Below, piece by piece: positions 34,790 through 42,659 of a DNA stretch of 52,777 nucleotides. Position numbers and translations under genes: made by a program. The notes below the pieces were generated by a model. It was not told the origin of the DNA. It worked only from the letters and a program-made list of their open reading frames with translations, and did not search any database. Within the stretch, counting starts at the first letter, position 1. Every line of letters begins with the position of its first letter. This DNA comes from an uncultured Lachnospiraceae bacterium (GTDB lineage Bacteria > Bacillota > Clostridia > Lachnospirales > Lachnospiraceae): positions 1 to 52,777 of the forward strand of contig CALWMI010000094.1 in assembly GCA_944381745.1 (NCBI GenBank), written 5' to 3'.

Positions 34790-35820
34790 TCATAAATAAA
34801 CTTAAGTTGGAAAATTTTACAGTTTTTGAAAATCAGCAAATCGAATTTGAACCGGGTATCAATGTGCTTATTGGTGAAAATGGTACTGGAAAAACTCATA
34901 TTTTGAAAGTTTTGTATTCTGCTTGTCAAAGCGTCGATAAAAAAGTATCATTCGCGCACAAACTTGTTTTAACAATGCTTCCTGATGATTACAAAATATC
35001 ACGATTACTTACAAGAAAGCCAGGAAACCGTACAGGTATCATTCGTATTACGGCCGGAGAAGCGGAGACGATAGCAGAGAGAGTGCTTACGGCATCATTT
35101 AATGGAAAAACGAAAAAATGGGAAGCAGATGTAACCGGTGAAGACGGATGGGAAGAGTCTTTTTCCGGTGTGAGTAGTATCTTTATTCCTGCAAAAGAGA
35201 TTTTATCTAATAGCTATAATTTGAATGCAGCAGTTGAAAAAAATAATGTACGCTTTGATGATACATATCTAGATATTATCAATGCAGCTAAGATTGACAT
35301 CTCTGTTGGCAGAAACAGTGATTCTAAAAATTCCATGTTGAGCAAGATTCAGGAAATGACCCATGGTACTGTAGTTTATGATGCCAAAAGAGACGAATTC
35401 TATTTAAAAAATAAAAATTCCAGACAGGAATTTAATCTGGTTGCAGAGGGTATCCGAAAAATGGCGCTTTTATGGCAACTGGTAAAAAACGGAACATTGG
35501 AAAAAGGCTCCATTCTTTTTTGGGATGAGCCAGAAGCAAATATTAATCCTACGTATATTTCTATTATTGTCGAAATGCTTCTTGAATTGCAGCGACAGGG
35601 GGTACAGATATTTATTTCTACTCACGACTATATGATTGCGAGCTATTTTGAAGTAAAGAAGCAAAAAGAAGATAGTGTAATCTTCCATTCTTTATCTCAC
35701 GCAGAAAGTAAAGATGTTATCTATTATGACAAATCGAAAAGCTTTGATGATTTGAAAAACAACGTTATTATCACTGCGTTTAATAACTTGTTGAATGAGA
35801 TTTATGATATGGGAGTGTGA
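34786..35820 (+). CDS. AAA/ABC-type ATPase, candidate defence protein
   Basis: A 344-residue intact ATPase of the SMC/OLD-like AAA_15/AAA_21 type. Walker A is GENGTGKT (30-37), a signature-like helix is [12 protein letters not shown] (218-229), Walker B is [14 protein letters not shown] (Asp247, Glu248), and the H-switch is IFISTHD (His280). No nuclease or TOPRIM domain is fused to it. It is 6 nt upstream of a putative nuclease gene and shares its low GC content. Such ATPase-effector pairs are common in phage-defence modules (compare Septu, PARIS, Gabija), but this partner is a different one. Strongly AT-rich codon use marks it as transferred. Confidence 0.85.
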   Translation: MIINKLKLENFTVFENQQIEFEPGINVLIGENGTGKTHILKVLYSACQSVDKKVSFAHKLVLTMLPDDYKISRLLTRKPGNRTGIIRITAGEAETIAERVLTASFNGKTKKWEADVTGEDGWEESFSGVSSIFIPAKEILSNSYNLNAAVEKNNVRFDDTYLDIINAAKIDISVGRNSDSKNSMLSKIQEMTHGTVVYDAKRDEFYLKNKNSRQEFNLVAEGIRKMALLWQLVKNGTLEKGSILFWDEPEANINPTYISIIVEMLLELQRQGVQIFISTHDYMIASYFEVKKQKEDSVIFHSLSHAESKDVIYYDKSKSFDDLKNNVIITAFNNLLNEIYDMGV

Positions 35821-35826
35821 GAATAT

Positions 35827-36366
35827 ATGTCTGTAGTGTATGTAGAAGAAAACGGACAATACTCTTTGGATTGTTCGAAAGCCATTTGGTCAACGGATAG
35901 AATCCATACTTGCTATCAGGATTCTGGTCATCAGTATGGACATATTGGATTTTTATGTGATGTGGATTTTGTTATAGAAAATGAGAAAAATATTTTGCTG
36001 GTAGAATATAAAAATGCCAATATTTCTGGAGCGGTAAATCCGAATGCATTTCAGCCGGAAAGCAATAATAAGCTAGAGAATGTAGCCAAAAAGTTTTATG
36101 ATTCGCTGCACTGGCTCTATTTATCAGGGAAAGACAAGCCCAAAAAGTACATCTATATTTTAGAGTACCCAAGTGGAAATTCTGCTTCAAGGTTAATGAT
36201 ACGTAATAAACTGAGAGAAAAACTTCCGTTTGATTTACAGAAAAATTTTGCTGTTATGGGACGTAAAATGATTGATGAGATAAAAGTAGTTAGTATTTCA
36301 GAATGGAATGCAGATGCGGAACTTGGAATATATCCACTTCAACCAGTTTCATCATTGCTTACATAA
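35827..36366 (+). CDS. putative PD-(D/E)xK-type nuclease partner of the ATPase
   Basis: A 179-residue protein that I do not recognise as a named family. The segment CDVDFVIENEKNILLVEYKNA has an Asp (45 or 47), a beta-hairpin and Glu60-x-Lys62, the layout of a PD-(D/E)xK nuclease active site. KLENVAKKFYDSLHWLYLSG and KKYIYILEYPSG follow as helix and strand. No membrane segment is seen. It starts 6 nt after the ATPase stop and shares its base composition, so the two are almost certainly co-expressed. A nuclease role is a motif-based inference. Confidence 0.7.
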   Translation: MSVVYVEENGQYSLDCSKAIWSTDRIHTCYQDSGHQYGHIGFLCDVDFVIENEKNILLVEYKNANISGAVNPNAFQPESNNKLENVAKKFYDSLHWLYLSGKDKPKKYIYILEYPSGNSASRLMIRNKLREKLPFDLQKNFAVMGRKMIDEIKVVSISEWNADAELGIYPLQPVSSLLT

Positions 36367-36409
36367 ATTAAGACGACTTCAAAGCTGCCACAGAAAGAGA
36401 GGTGCCATA

Positions 36410-37082
36410 ATGACCATAGAAGAAATCCTTGCCGGGGAATCAAAAAATGTGGAATTTAAAGAGGGTCTGCCGGAGAAAAGTATCAAATATATGAAATCTG
36501 TGGTTGCCTTTGCCAATGGGAACGGTGGGAAAATCATTTTCGGTATTGCAGATAAAACCAGAGAAGTAGTCGGTTTCGACAAGGAAGATGTATTCCAGAA
36601 AATGGATGCCATTGCGAATGCGGTGTCAGACAGCTGCGAACCGGCGATCATTCCGGACATCACGCTACAGACGGTGGACGGCAAGACGATCATTGTCGTG
36701 GAAATTTCCGAAGGAAGGCTATTCGAAAATCAGGAATGAAGCGCTCGCCCATGCGTTTTCTTATATGAATTTAATTGAACACTGGGGAAGCGGGATTCCG
36801 AGAATTATCGGCAAAGTAAAGGCCGCCGGTCTCCGGGAACCGGAATTTATTGGTGGGGAAGTGGATTTACGCATCAATATCTATCGGGGACAGAGTAACG
36901 ATGCCGCTGATGTTGATAGTGCCGAAAAAGTGCCGGATAGTGCCAGTACAGTGCCGGATAGTGCCGGTAAAGTGCCGGAAACTGACCAGGAGAAGCAAAT
37001 TTACAAAGTTGCCCAGAAAAATGGTCGAAAGTGGATGGCTGAGAAGAGAAGGTGCGGCACGAAGCACAATTTATGTAAATAA
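36410..37082 (+). pseudogene. internally deleted AlbA_2 (Schlafen-like) ATP-binding protein gene
   Basis: The first 109 codons read a typical AlbA_2 domain (MTIEEILAGESKNVEFKEGL, then SVVAFANGNGGKIIFGIADK) and stop at 36739. In another frame a C-terminal part follows at once: RNEALAHAFSYMNLIEHWGS, then PRIIGKVKAAGLREPEFIGG and IYRGQS, then repeats of VPDSA and an unrelated end. Intact relatives are around 400-500 residues with about 200 or more between these two parts. An internal deletion with frame change is the simplest reading. The composition is intermediate between island and core. Confidence 0.75.
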
Positions 37083-37121
37083 CACGGAAGGAAGGTAACG
37101 CTGCCTTCTCCCTATTCCCAT

Positions 37122-37154
37122 GAAAAGGGGCTGCTCATTGTTGGGCAGCCCCTT
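37122..37154 (-). terminator. terminator for pncB
   Basis: AAGGGGCTGC (37125-37134) pairs with GCAGCCCCTT (37145-37154). On the minus strand it is followed by TTTT. It marks the right boundary of the island; 37155-37252 holds nothing recognisable. Confidence 0.8.
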
Positions 37155-37252
37155 CAGCCATCTTATTTACTTTACATGCAAATCCGCGCACAGCCCTGTG
37201 CGGGCTGAGGCGTATGGCCCGTTGCACACCGGCGCGAGCTTCGCCGCAGCCA

Positions 37253-38719
37253 TCACAGCTTGGCCACCTTGGAGGAGTACTCGTTCAGCAGGCGCTTCTT
37301 CATATCGAAGAGCTTGTCCGACAGGTCCACATATACCTGGTGCGGGTTCATCAGCCTGCGGGATTCCTCCCAGAGGGTATCCAGCTCCTGGGCCGCATAG
37401 TCCCGGATCTCCATGACGGAGGGGGAGGTGTAGACGCATTCCCCGCCCAGGAAGACGGGCACCATAATCTCCCGCATCTCGTAGGTACCGCCCAGGAGCC
37501 GTGTCTCCTTCCACGTCTCGATCGGGTCGAAAATCACCAGATCCTGGGACGGGTCGAAACTCTCCTCCACTAGGGTGATCAGGTCGGCCTTGATCTTGTG
37601 GCTGTCCTTCTCATAGATGCGGATGATCTTTTTATTGCCGGGGTTCGTGACTTTCTCCGTATTCTCGGAGAGCTTGATCTTCGGCAAAAACTGGCCGCTC
37701 TCGTCCCGGACAGCCGCCAGCTTGTACACGCCGCCGAAGGCCGGGCAGTCCTTGGAGGTGATCAGGTTCGTGCCCACACCCCAGGATGTGATGGCGGCGC
37801 CCTGCGTCTTCAGGCTGTCAATCAGGAACTCATCCAGGTCGCTGGAGGCGGAGATGACGGCGTCCGGGAACCCGGCGTCATCCAGCATCTTGCGCGCCTT
37901 CTTGGACAGGTAGGCCAGGTCGCCGGAATCCAGGCGGATGCCGTAGCCCTTCATCGGGTAACCGGCAGCCTTCATCTCCCGGAATACGCGGATGGCGTCC
38001 GGCACGCCCTGCTTCAGCGTGTCATAGGTGTCCACCAGGAGAATGCAGGCGTCGGGATAGAGCTGGGCGTAAGTCTTGAAAGCCGTGTACTCGTCCGGGA
38101 AGCTCATGATCCAGCTGTGGGCGTGGGTGCCCTTCACCGGGACGTCAAACAGCTTGCCAGCCAGTACGTTGGAAGTCCCGATACAGCCGCCGATCATGGC
38201 GGCGCGGGCACCGTACGTCCCAGCATCCGGGCCCTGGGCCCGGCGCAGGCCGAATTCCATGATGCCGTCCCCCTTGGCCGCATAGACGACCCGGGCAGTC
38301 TTGGTGGCGATCAGGCTCTGGTGGTTGATGATGTTCAGGATGGCGGTCTCCACAAGTTGGGCCTCCATGATGGGGGCGATCACCTTCACCAGAGGCTCCC
38401 GGGGAAAGATCACCGTGCCCTCCGGGATGGCGTAGATGTCGCCGGAAAAGCGGAAAACCGCCAGGTATTCCAGGAAGTCCTCGTCAAAGCAGCCCACGCT
38501 CCTGAGATAGCTGATATCCTCCGGGGAGAAGCGCAGGTTCTTGATATAGTCGATCACCTGGTCAAGCCCGGCGCAGATGGCGTATCCGTTGCCGCAGGGA
38601 TTCGTGCGGTAAAAGGCGTCGAAGATTACCGTTTCCTGTTTGTTGGTTTTAAAGTACCCCTGCATCATAGTCAGCTCGTAGAGATCGGTCAGCAGAGACA
38701 AGTTCATCATTGTACTCAT
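37253..38719 (-). CDS. pncB: nicotinate phosphoribosyltransferase
   Basis: A 488-residue enzyme that joins nicotinate and PRPP to give nicotinate mononucleotide (Preiss-Handler NAD salvage). Conserved features are LTDLYELTMMQGYF at the N-terminus, EFGLRRAQGPDAGTYGARAA, GTHAHSWIMSFPDEYTAF (with the phosphorylated-type His), YGIRLDSGDLAYLSKKAR and WGVGTNLITSKDCPAFGGVYKL. It uses PRPP from prs and nicotinate that the nicotinamidase-like enzyme in this window could supply. The ATG at 38719 has only a moderate site (AGGAAAGAGAG); an ATG four codons later is possible. It is transcribed away from the amidohydrolase gene. Confidence 0.95.
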   Translation of the reverse strand: MSTMMNLSLLTDLYELTMMQGYFKTNKQETVIFDAFYRTNPCGNGYAICAGLDQVIDYIKNLRFSPEDISYLRSVGCFDEDFLEYLAVFRFSGDIYAIPEGTVIFPREPLVKVIAPIMEAQLVETAILNIINHQSLIATKTARVVYAAKGDGIMEFGLRRAQGPDAGTYGARAAMIGGCIGTSNVLAGKLFDVPVKGTHAHSWIMSFPDEYTAFKTYAQLYPDACILLVDTYDTLKQGVPDAIRVFREMKAAGYPMKGYGIRLDSGDLAYLSKKARKMLDDAGFPDAVISASSDLDEFLIDSLKTQGAAITSWGVGTNLITSKDCPAFGGVYKLAAVRDESGQFLPKIKLSENTEKVTNPGNKKIIRIYEKDSHKIKADLITLVEESFDPSQDLVIFDPIETWKETRLLGGTYEMREIMVPVFLGGECVYTSPSVMEIRDYAAQELDTLWEESRRLMNPHQVYVDLSDKLFDMKKRLLNEYSSKVAKL

Positions 38720-38813
38720 TTGTATACTCTCTCTTTCCTACATCCGTTCCGCGCGGCGGACAGGGGGAAGCGCGGCGCCCCGCATGCGCCGTCTCCGCAG
38801 CTGCTCTGCTGTA

Positions 38814-38842
38814 TTGACAGATGTATTGTATTACTGTATAGC
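38814..38842 (+). promoter_or_regulatory. promoter for the amidohydrolase gene
   Basis: Perfect TTGACA (38814-38819), 17-nt spacer, TATAGC (38837-38842), about 100 nt before the gene. Confidence 0.65.
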
Positions 38843-38944
38843 CTAGCACAAATCCGCCGGGAGTTCAAGGCGTTTTGCCGGGGCTTTCCCTTGAAAAAGC
38901 GGGGGAGGCATAGTAGAATGGAACAGGAAAGGAAGGGTGGGACG

Positions 38945-39754
38945 ATGGTAATTGACTTGCATACCCATATTTTCCCGGCCAAGATCGCAGGGAAGACAAT
39001 CGAGAAGCTGGAGGGGCTTTCGGGGCTCCGGGCAGCCACGGACGGCACGCTGGAAGGGCTCCAGGCATCGATGGAGGAGGCCGGTGTGCGCGCCAGCGTG
39101 GTGATGCCGGTGATCACAAAACCGGAGCAGTTCGCCTCCATCAACAGCTACGCACGGAAGATAAGCCGGGATACCCTCCCTGCTGCGGACGGCGGGTTTT
39201 TCTCTTTCGGGGCAGTACACCCCTACAGCCCGGAGATGGAAGCACAGCTTCGGGAGGTGAAGGAGCTGGGCCTTCTGGGCATCAAGATCCACCCGGATTA
39301 TCTGGGCGTCATGATCGATGACCCGAAGATGTACCGGCTGATCGACCGGGCCAGCGAGCTGGGGCTTGCGATCTGCATCCACGCGGGGATTGACATCGGG
39401 CTTCCGGACAAGGTGCACTGCCCGCCGGAGAAGTCGGCGGCCATGCTGCGGGAGGTGCGGCCCGAGAAGTGCATCCTGGCGCACATGGGCGGATGGATGC
39501 AGTGGGAGGATGTGGAGCGCCTTCTGGTGGGCCGGAATGTGTGGTTCGACACGTCCATGGCACGGCGGTTCCTTGAGCCGGAGACGATGAAGCGGATGAT
39601 CAGGGCGCACGGCGCAGACCGGATTGTCTTCGGCACCGACAGCCCTTGGGGCGGCCAGGCGGAGGAAATCCAGTTTATCAGGGAACTGGGGCTTTCGGCG
39701 GCGGAGGAGGAGAAACTTTTTTCCGGCAATGCCAGGAAGCTCTTGGGCTTGTGA
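38945..39754 (+). CDS. amidohydrolase family metal-dependent hydrolase
   Basis: About 269 residues, amidohydrolase_2 (TatD/ACMSD-like) barrel. It starts MVIDLHTHIFPAK with the metal-binding HxH. Further residues are GIKIHPDYLG, AICIHAGIDIG (metal His), CILAHMGGWMQW (metal His) and IVFGTDSPWGG (metal Asp). The substrate is unknown. ATG 38945 is used because homologues begin just at the HxH strand; ATG 38918 has GGAGG about 9 nt upstream and is also plausible. It is followed by a repeat tract rather than a classical terminator. Confidence 0.85.
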   Translation: MVIDLHTHIFPAKIAGKTIEKLEGLSGLRAATDGTLEGLQASMEEAGVRASVVMPVITKPEQFASINSYARKISRDTLPAADGGFFSFGAVHPYSPEMEAQLREVKELGLLGIKIHPDYLGVMIDDPKMYRLIDRASELGLAICIHAGIDIGLPDKVHCPPEKSAAMLREVRPEKCILAHMGGWMQWEDVERLLVGRNVWFDTSMARRFLEPETMKRMIRAHGADRIVFGTDSPWGGQAEEIQFIRELGLSAAEEEKLFSGNARKLLGL

Positions 39755-39765
39755 GAGGCGGGCGT

Positions 39766-39867
39766 GCAGGAAGCCTGCCGCTTCCCCCGGCCTCCGGGCG
39801 TCTGAGCGGGCAGGAAGCCTGCCGCTTCCCCCAGCCTCCGGGCGTCTGAGCGGGCGGAAATCCGCCC
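39766..39867 (+). repeat. tandem 44-bp repeat with internal hairpins
   Basis: A 44-bp unit occurs at 39766-39809 and 39810-39853 almost exactly, and each contains GGCAGG-AAG-CCTGCC. A third truncated unit makes GGGCGGA-AA-TCCGCCC (39852-39867). Three hairpins in a row follow the amidohydrolase stop codon. The 196-nt gap otherwise holds the tRNA promoter. Confidence 0.85.
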
Positions 39868-39902
39868 TCTGCGGGACGGTTATGAAAAAATGAAAAAAAC
39901 AC

Positions 39903-39931
39903 TTGCATTTTGTAAATCAATCATGTATAAT
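39903..39931 (+). promoter_or_regulatory. promoter for tRNA-Gln
   Basis: TTGCAT (39903-39908), 17-nt spacer, perfect TATAAT (39926-39931), 19 nt before the tRNA. Confidence 0.85.
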
Positions 39932-39950
39932 GCTGATTGTTGAAACGCGA

Positions 39951-40022
39951 TGGGCCATCGCCAAATGGTAAGGCAACGGACTCTGACTCCGTCATTTCAA
40001 GGTTCGAATCCTTGTGGCCCAG
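39951..40022 (+). tRNA. tRNA-Gln (anticodon CTG)
   Basis: A 72-nt cloverleaf. The acceptor arms TGGGCCA (39951-39957) and TGGCCCA (40015-40021) pair, with discriminator G. The D-arm contains GGTAAGGC. The anticodon stem ACGGA/TCCGT closes the loop CTCTGAC, giving anticodon CTG (reads CAG). The T-arm has GGTTCGAATCC. CCA is not encoded. It stands alone with its own promoter and terminator. Confidence 0.95.
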
Positions 40023-40031
40023 CTGAGAAGC

Positions 40032-40063
40032 AGCTGTCTCATGATTTGTGAGGCAGCTTTTTT
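40032..40063 (+). terminator. terminator after tRNA-Gln
   Basis: AGCTGTCTCAT (40032-40042) pairs with GTGAGGCAGCT (40048-40058) with two G-U-type pairs, followed by TTTTTT. The rest of the gap to 40240 shows nothing else. Confidence 0.88.
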
Positions 40064-40240
40064 CTTGCGTGATACACCCGGCAAGCGGCCATCATGCGCG
40101 CATGAATGGACATTCGCCGGGCAGCGGACAGCGCACGGCCTTGCTGGGAGCTGCCCACAGTATCACACGGGCCGGATAGGGGATGAAATTTTCCGATCCA
40201 GTCTGCGCAAGGGGAGAATGCCGGAGAGGAGGAATCGGAC

Positions 40241-40999
40241 ATGTTTAGCTTTCAGAGCCGGGTGCGCTACAGCGAGGCCGGCATGGACAAAAAGCTGACG
40301 CTGAACGGGATTATCAATTATTTTCAGGACTGCAGCACCTTCCACTCGGAGAGCCTGGGAGTGGGATTGGAGGAGCTGGAGAAGGAGGGGAAGGTCTGGG
40401 TGCTCTCCGCATGGCAGATTGTGGTGGAGAGGTATCCCCGGCTGTTTGAGAAGATTTCGGTGGAAACATGGCCCTATGACTTCAGCGGCTTTTACGGCAT
40501 GAGGAATTTTGCCCTGCGGGACGAACAGGGAGAGCTGCTGGCCTGGGCCAATTCCCTGTGGGTGTTCATGGATACCAGGAGCGGGCGTCCGGCCCGGGTC
40601 ACCCCGATTCAGGTGGAGCGGTATGCCCGGGAGCCCATGCTGCCGATGGAATACGCGCCGCGGAAGGTGCCGGTGCCGAAGGGCAGCGCGGAGCGGGAGA
40701 GCTTTGTGGTGCTCAAGCACCAGCTGGATACGAACCGTCATGTGAACAATGGGCAGTACGTCCAGATGGCGGCCGATTTTCTGCCGGAGGGCTTTGCCAT
40801 CGGGCAGATGAGGGCGGAGTACAAGAAGTCCGCCCAGCTGGGAGACCGGATTGTCCCCTATGTATATGAGGAGGAGACAGAGGGCCGGAGAAAGCTGACG
40901 GTGAGCTTGTGCGAGGAGGACGGCAAGCCGTACGCGGTGGTGGAGTTCACGGAGAAGGCTGGGCCGGACAGCGGCGCGGCGCAGCCGGCCGGCTGCTGA
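40241..40999 (+). CDS. acyl-ACP thioesterase
   Basis: About 252 residues with two hot-dog folds, the Fat-type acyl-[ACP] thioesterase found in clostridia. The N-terminal domain has VRYSEAGMDKKLTLNGIINYFQDCSTFHSE with the long central helix, then WVLSAWQIVVERYP and WANSLWVFMD. The second domain carries the catalytic LDTNRHVNNGQYVQMA (Asp, Asn, His). It releases free fatty acids from ACP. GGAGGA lies about 8 nt upstream. The last 15 residues are low-complexity. The gene is 22 nt from the CvfB-like gene, so an operon is likely. Confidence 0.92.
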   Translation: MFSFQSRVRYSEAGMDKKLTLNGIINYFQDCSTFHSESLGVGLEELEKEGKVWVLSAWQIVVERYPRLFEKISVETWPYDFSGFYGMRNFALRDEQGELLAWANSLWVFMDTRSGRPARVTPIQVERYAREPMLPMEYAPRKVPVPKGSAERESFVVLKHQLDTNRHVNNGQYVQMAADFLPEGFAIGQMRAEYKKSAQLGDRIVPYVYEEETEGRRKLTVSLCEEDGKPYAVVEFTEKAGPDSGAAQPAGC

Positions 41000-41021
41000 C
41001 AGAAGAAAGGATATGTGGGAG

Positions 41022-41897
41022 ATGTTGCGGTTAGGAGAAATGCAGACACTGGAAATCGTCAAGAAGGTAGACTTCGGCGTGTACCTGGCAGAGGGAGGGG
41101 AGCCCCAGGAGCGCGTCCTGCTTCCGGCCAAGCAGGTGCCGGAGGGCGCACGCCCGGGGGATAAGCTGGAGGTGTTCCTGTACCGGGACTCCAGCGACAG
41201 GCCCATCGCCACCACGCGCCGCCCTAAGCTTACGCTGGGGGAGACGGCGGTGCTGGAGGTGGTGGAGGTGAGCCGCATCGGCGCCTTCCTGGACTGGGGG
41301 CTGGAGAAAGATCTGTTCCTCCCCTTCCGGGAGCAGACACGGCGGGTGCGCAAGGGGGAGCACTGCCTGGCAGCCCTCTATCTGGACAAGAGCAGCCGGC
41401 TGTGTGCGACGATGAATGTGTACCATCAGCTGCGGACGGATTCCCCCTATAAAAAGGACGATATGGTGCAGGGAACCATCTACGAGACGAGCCAGGAGTT
41501 CGGCGTCTTTGTGGCTGTGGACAACTGCTATTCCGCCAGGATCCCCAGGAGGGAGTGCTTCGGCGACCTGGAGATCGGCAGCCAGGTGGAGGCCCGGGTG
41601 CTGGAGGTGAAAGAGGACGGCAAGCTGGAGCTTTCGGTGCGGAACAAGAGCTACCTGCAGATCGACGAGGATGCCCGGCTGATCCTCTCAGTCATCGACG
41701 AGTTTGCCGGCGTCCTCCCGTTCAGTGACAAGGTGTCGCCGGAGGTGATCAAGCGGGAGTTCGGGCTGAGCAAGAACGCTTTCAAGCGGGCGGTGGGAAG
41801 GCTCCTGAAGGAGGGGAAGATCCGGATGACGGAGAACCGGATTTTCAAGGTGCCGGAGGAGGAACGCCAGGCAAAGGGAGCAAAAACGAAGCCATGA
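41022..41897 (+). CDS. CvfB-like S1 RNA-binding protein
   Basis: About 291 residues. It has tandem S1-type OB domains (GEMQTLEIVKKVDFGVYLAE, then LEVVEVSRIGAFLDWGLEKDLFLPF, then VQGTIYETSQEFGVFVAVDN) and a C-terminal winged helix (VIKREFGLSKNAFKRAVGRLLKEGKI), the CvfB/YitL architecture. CvfB binds RNA and affects virulence and growth in staphylococci. Start ATG 41022 gives the family-typical N-terminus; ATG 41013 is an alternative with AAAGGA very close. It probably shares a transcript with the thioesterase gene. Confidence 0.88.
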   Translation: MLRLGEMQTLEIVKKVDFGVYLAEGGEPQERVLLPAKQVPEGARPGDKLEVFLYRDSSDRPIATTRRPKLTLGETAVLEVVEVSRIGAFLDWGLEKDLFLPFREQTRRVRKGEHCLAALYLDKSSRLCATMNVYHQLRTDSPYKKDDMVQGTIYETSQEFGVFVAVDNCYSARIPRRECFGDLEIGSQVEARVLEVKEDGKLELSVRNKSYLQIDEDARLILSVIDEFAGVLPFSDKVSPEVIKREFGLSKNAFKRAVGRLLKEGKIRMTENRIFKVPEEERQAKGAKTKP

Positions 41898-41994
41898 CGG
41901 AGGCCGGGCTGTCCGGGCGGGCTGGGACTGTGGCGGAAAACAGGCCGCTGCAGGGCGCAAAAGCCAGCACTTTCCATACGGGCTGACGAAAGCC

Positions 41995-42052
41995 AAGGCC
42001 AGGGCTTCGGCAAAGGTGGCCGAGGGGCGGCCGGGGAAAATGGCCTTTTTAT
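41995..42052 (+). terminator. probable terminator after the CvfB-like gene
   Basis: AAGGCCA (41995-42001) can pair with TGGCCTT (42041-42047), with an inner GGCCG/CGGCC stem, and TTTTT follows. The outer stem is short and the loop large, so this is tentative. Confidence 0.5.
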
Positions 42053-42090
42053 CCTTTTTTTACAAACTTTCCAAAACTGCCGCAAAGCTA

Positions 42091-42118
42091 TTGTAATTTG
42101 GGGATGCCGTGCTATAAT
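42091..42118 (+). promoter_or_regulatory. promoter for the small conserved gene
   Basis: TTGTAA (42091-42096), 16-nt spacer, perfect TATAAT (42113-42118) with extended TGC. Confidence 0.75.
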
Positions 42119-42167
42119 CAAGGCGGAAAAGGGAAAGAGGTTTTAGTAAAAGAAGGAGGATACGAGT

Positions 42168-42407
42168 ATGAAGATCCAGAACATCAAAGATGTAGAGAAA
42201 TTTTTTCAGGTGGTAGACAGCTGCAAGGGGAAGATCGAGCTGATCACAAGCGAGGGCGACGTGCTGAACTTGAAGTCCAAGCTGTGCCAGTATGTCTCCC
42301 TGGCAAATATCTTTTCCAACGAGGCCTATATCCCGGAGCTGGAGCTGAAGGCGGAGAAGGAAGAGGACGTGGAGAGGCTTGTGAATTTTATGATGAACGG
42401 CAACTGA
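42168..42407 (+). CDS. small conserved protein of unknown function
   Basis: 79 residues (MKIQNIKDVEKFFQVVDSCK to VERLVNFMMNGN). The pattern of alternating strands and helices, KIELITSEGDVLNLKSKL and the acidic C-terminal helix, is like small proteins often seen near dnaE and pfkA in Lachnospiraceae and sometimes mislabelled polyA polymerase. No catalytic motif, membrane segment or signal is seen. AAGGAGG precedes the ATG. It has its own promoter and terminator. I do not know its role. Confidence 0.8.
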   Translation: MKIQNIKDVEKFFQVVDSCKGKIELITSEGDVLNLKSKLCQYVSLANIFSNEAYIPELELKAEKEEDVERLVNFMMNGN

Positions 42408-42442
42408 GAAGCTGGCGGACAGACAGAGATAGAACAGACGGG

Positions 42443-42490
42443 GAGGCCGGAATACTTCTGCGCGGGCAGGGTATTCCGGCCTCTGCTTTT
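42443..42490 (+). terminator. terminator after the small conserved gene
   Basis: GAGGCCGGAATAC (42443-42455) pairs perfectly with GTATTCCGGCCTC (42471-42483), followed by TGCTTTT. Confidence 0.85.
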
Positions 42491-42497
42491 GGGTGCT

Positions 42498-42600
42498 TCC
42501 CCTATCCGGCTTTTTGGGGTTCCCCATCCAGCTTACAGGCTTTTTGGGGTTCCCCATCCAGCTTACCGGCTTTTTGGGCTTCCCCTATCCGGCTGCTGAC
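42498..42600 (+). repeat. tandem 30-bp repeats ahead of dnaE
   Basis: Two full 30-bp units (42521-42550 and 42551-42580) beginning TCCCCATCCAGCTTAC and ending in CTTTTTGGG are flanked by partial copies on each side. The last partial copy runs into the -35 of the dnaE promoter. No gene is seen in this stretch. Confidence 0.88.
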
Positions 42601-42624
42601 AGGGCGGGGCCGGTATGCTATAAT
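42596..42624 (+). promoter_or_regulatory. promoter for dnaE
   Basis: CTGACA (42596-42601), 17-nt spacer, perfect TATAAT (42619-42624) with extended TGC. The -35 overlaps the end of the 30-bp repeat tract. Confidence 0.75.
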
Positions 42625-42659
42625 CCTAGGAGAGAGTATGCAGATTGCGGGGAATGAAT

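Larger units (their letters stand above)
34590..37090. other. AT-rich island, remains of a defence locus
   Basis: Between spoVT and pncB the sequence becomes conspicuously AT-rich with A/T-ending codons, unlike both flanks, and returns to the usual composition near 36500-37100. It holds a BREX PglX fragment, an ATPase-nuclease pair and a truncated AlbA_2 gene. No integrase, transposase, terminal repeat or tRNA attachment site was seen at its edges. Confidence 0.75.

Noticed and set aside
34590-37090. Integrated prophage or integrative element
   Set aside because: No integrase, structural genes or att-like direct repeats were found. The tRNA-Gln lies 2.9 kb away beyond pncB and the amidohydrolase gene, with no truncated copy at the island.
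37598-38900. Very long plus-strand open frame running into the amidohydrolase gene
   Set aside because: It is antisense to pncB and translates to low-complexity residues. The real gene starts at the HTH strand near 38945.
42498-42600. CRISPR array or IS remnant
   Set aside because: Units are tandem with no unique spacers, and no transposase or terminal inverted repeats are nearby.
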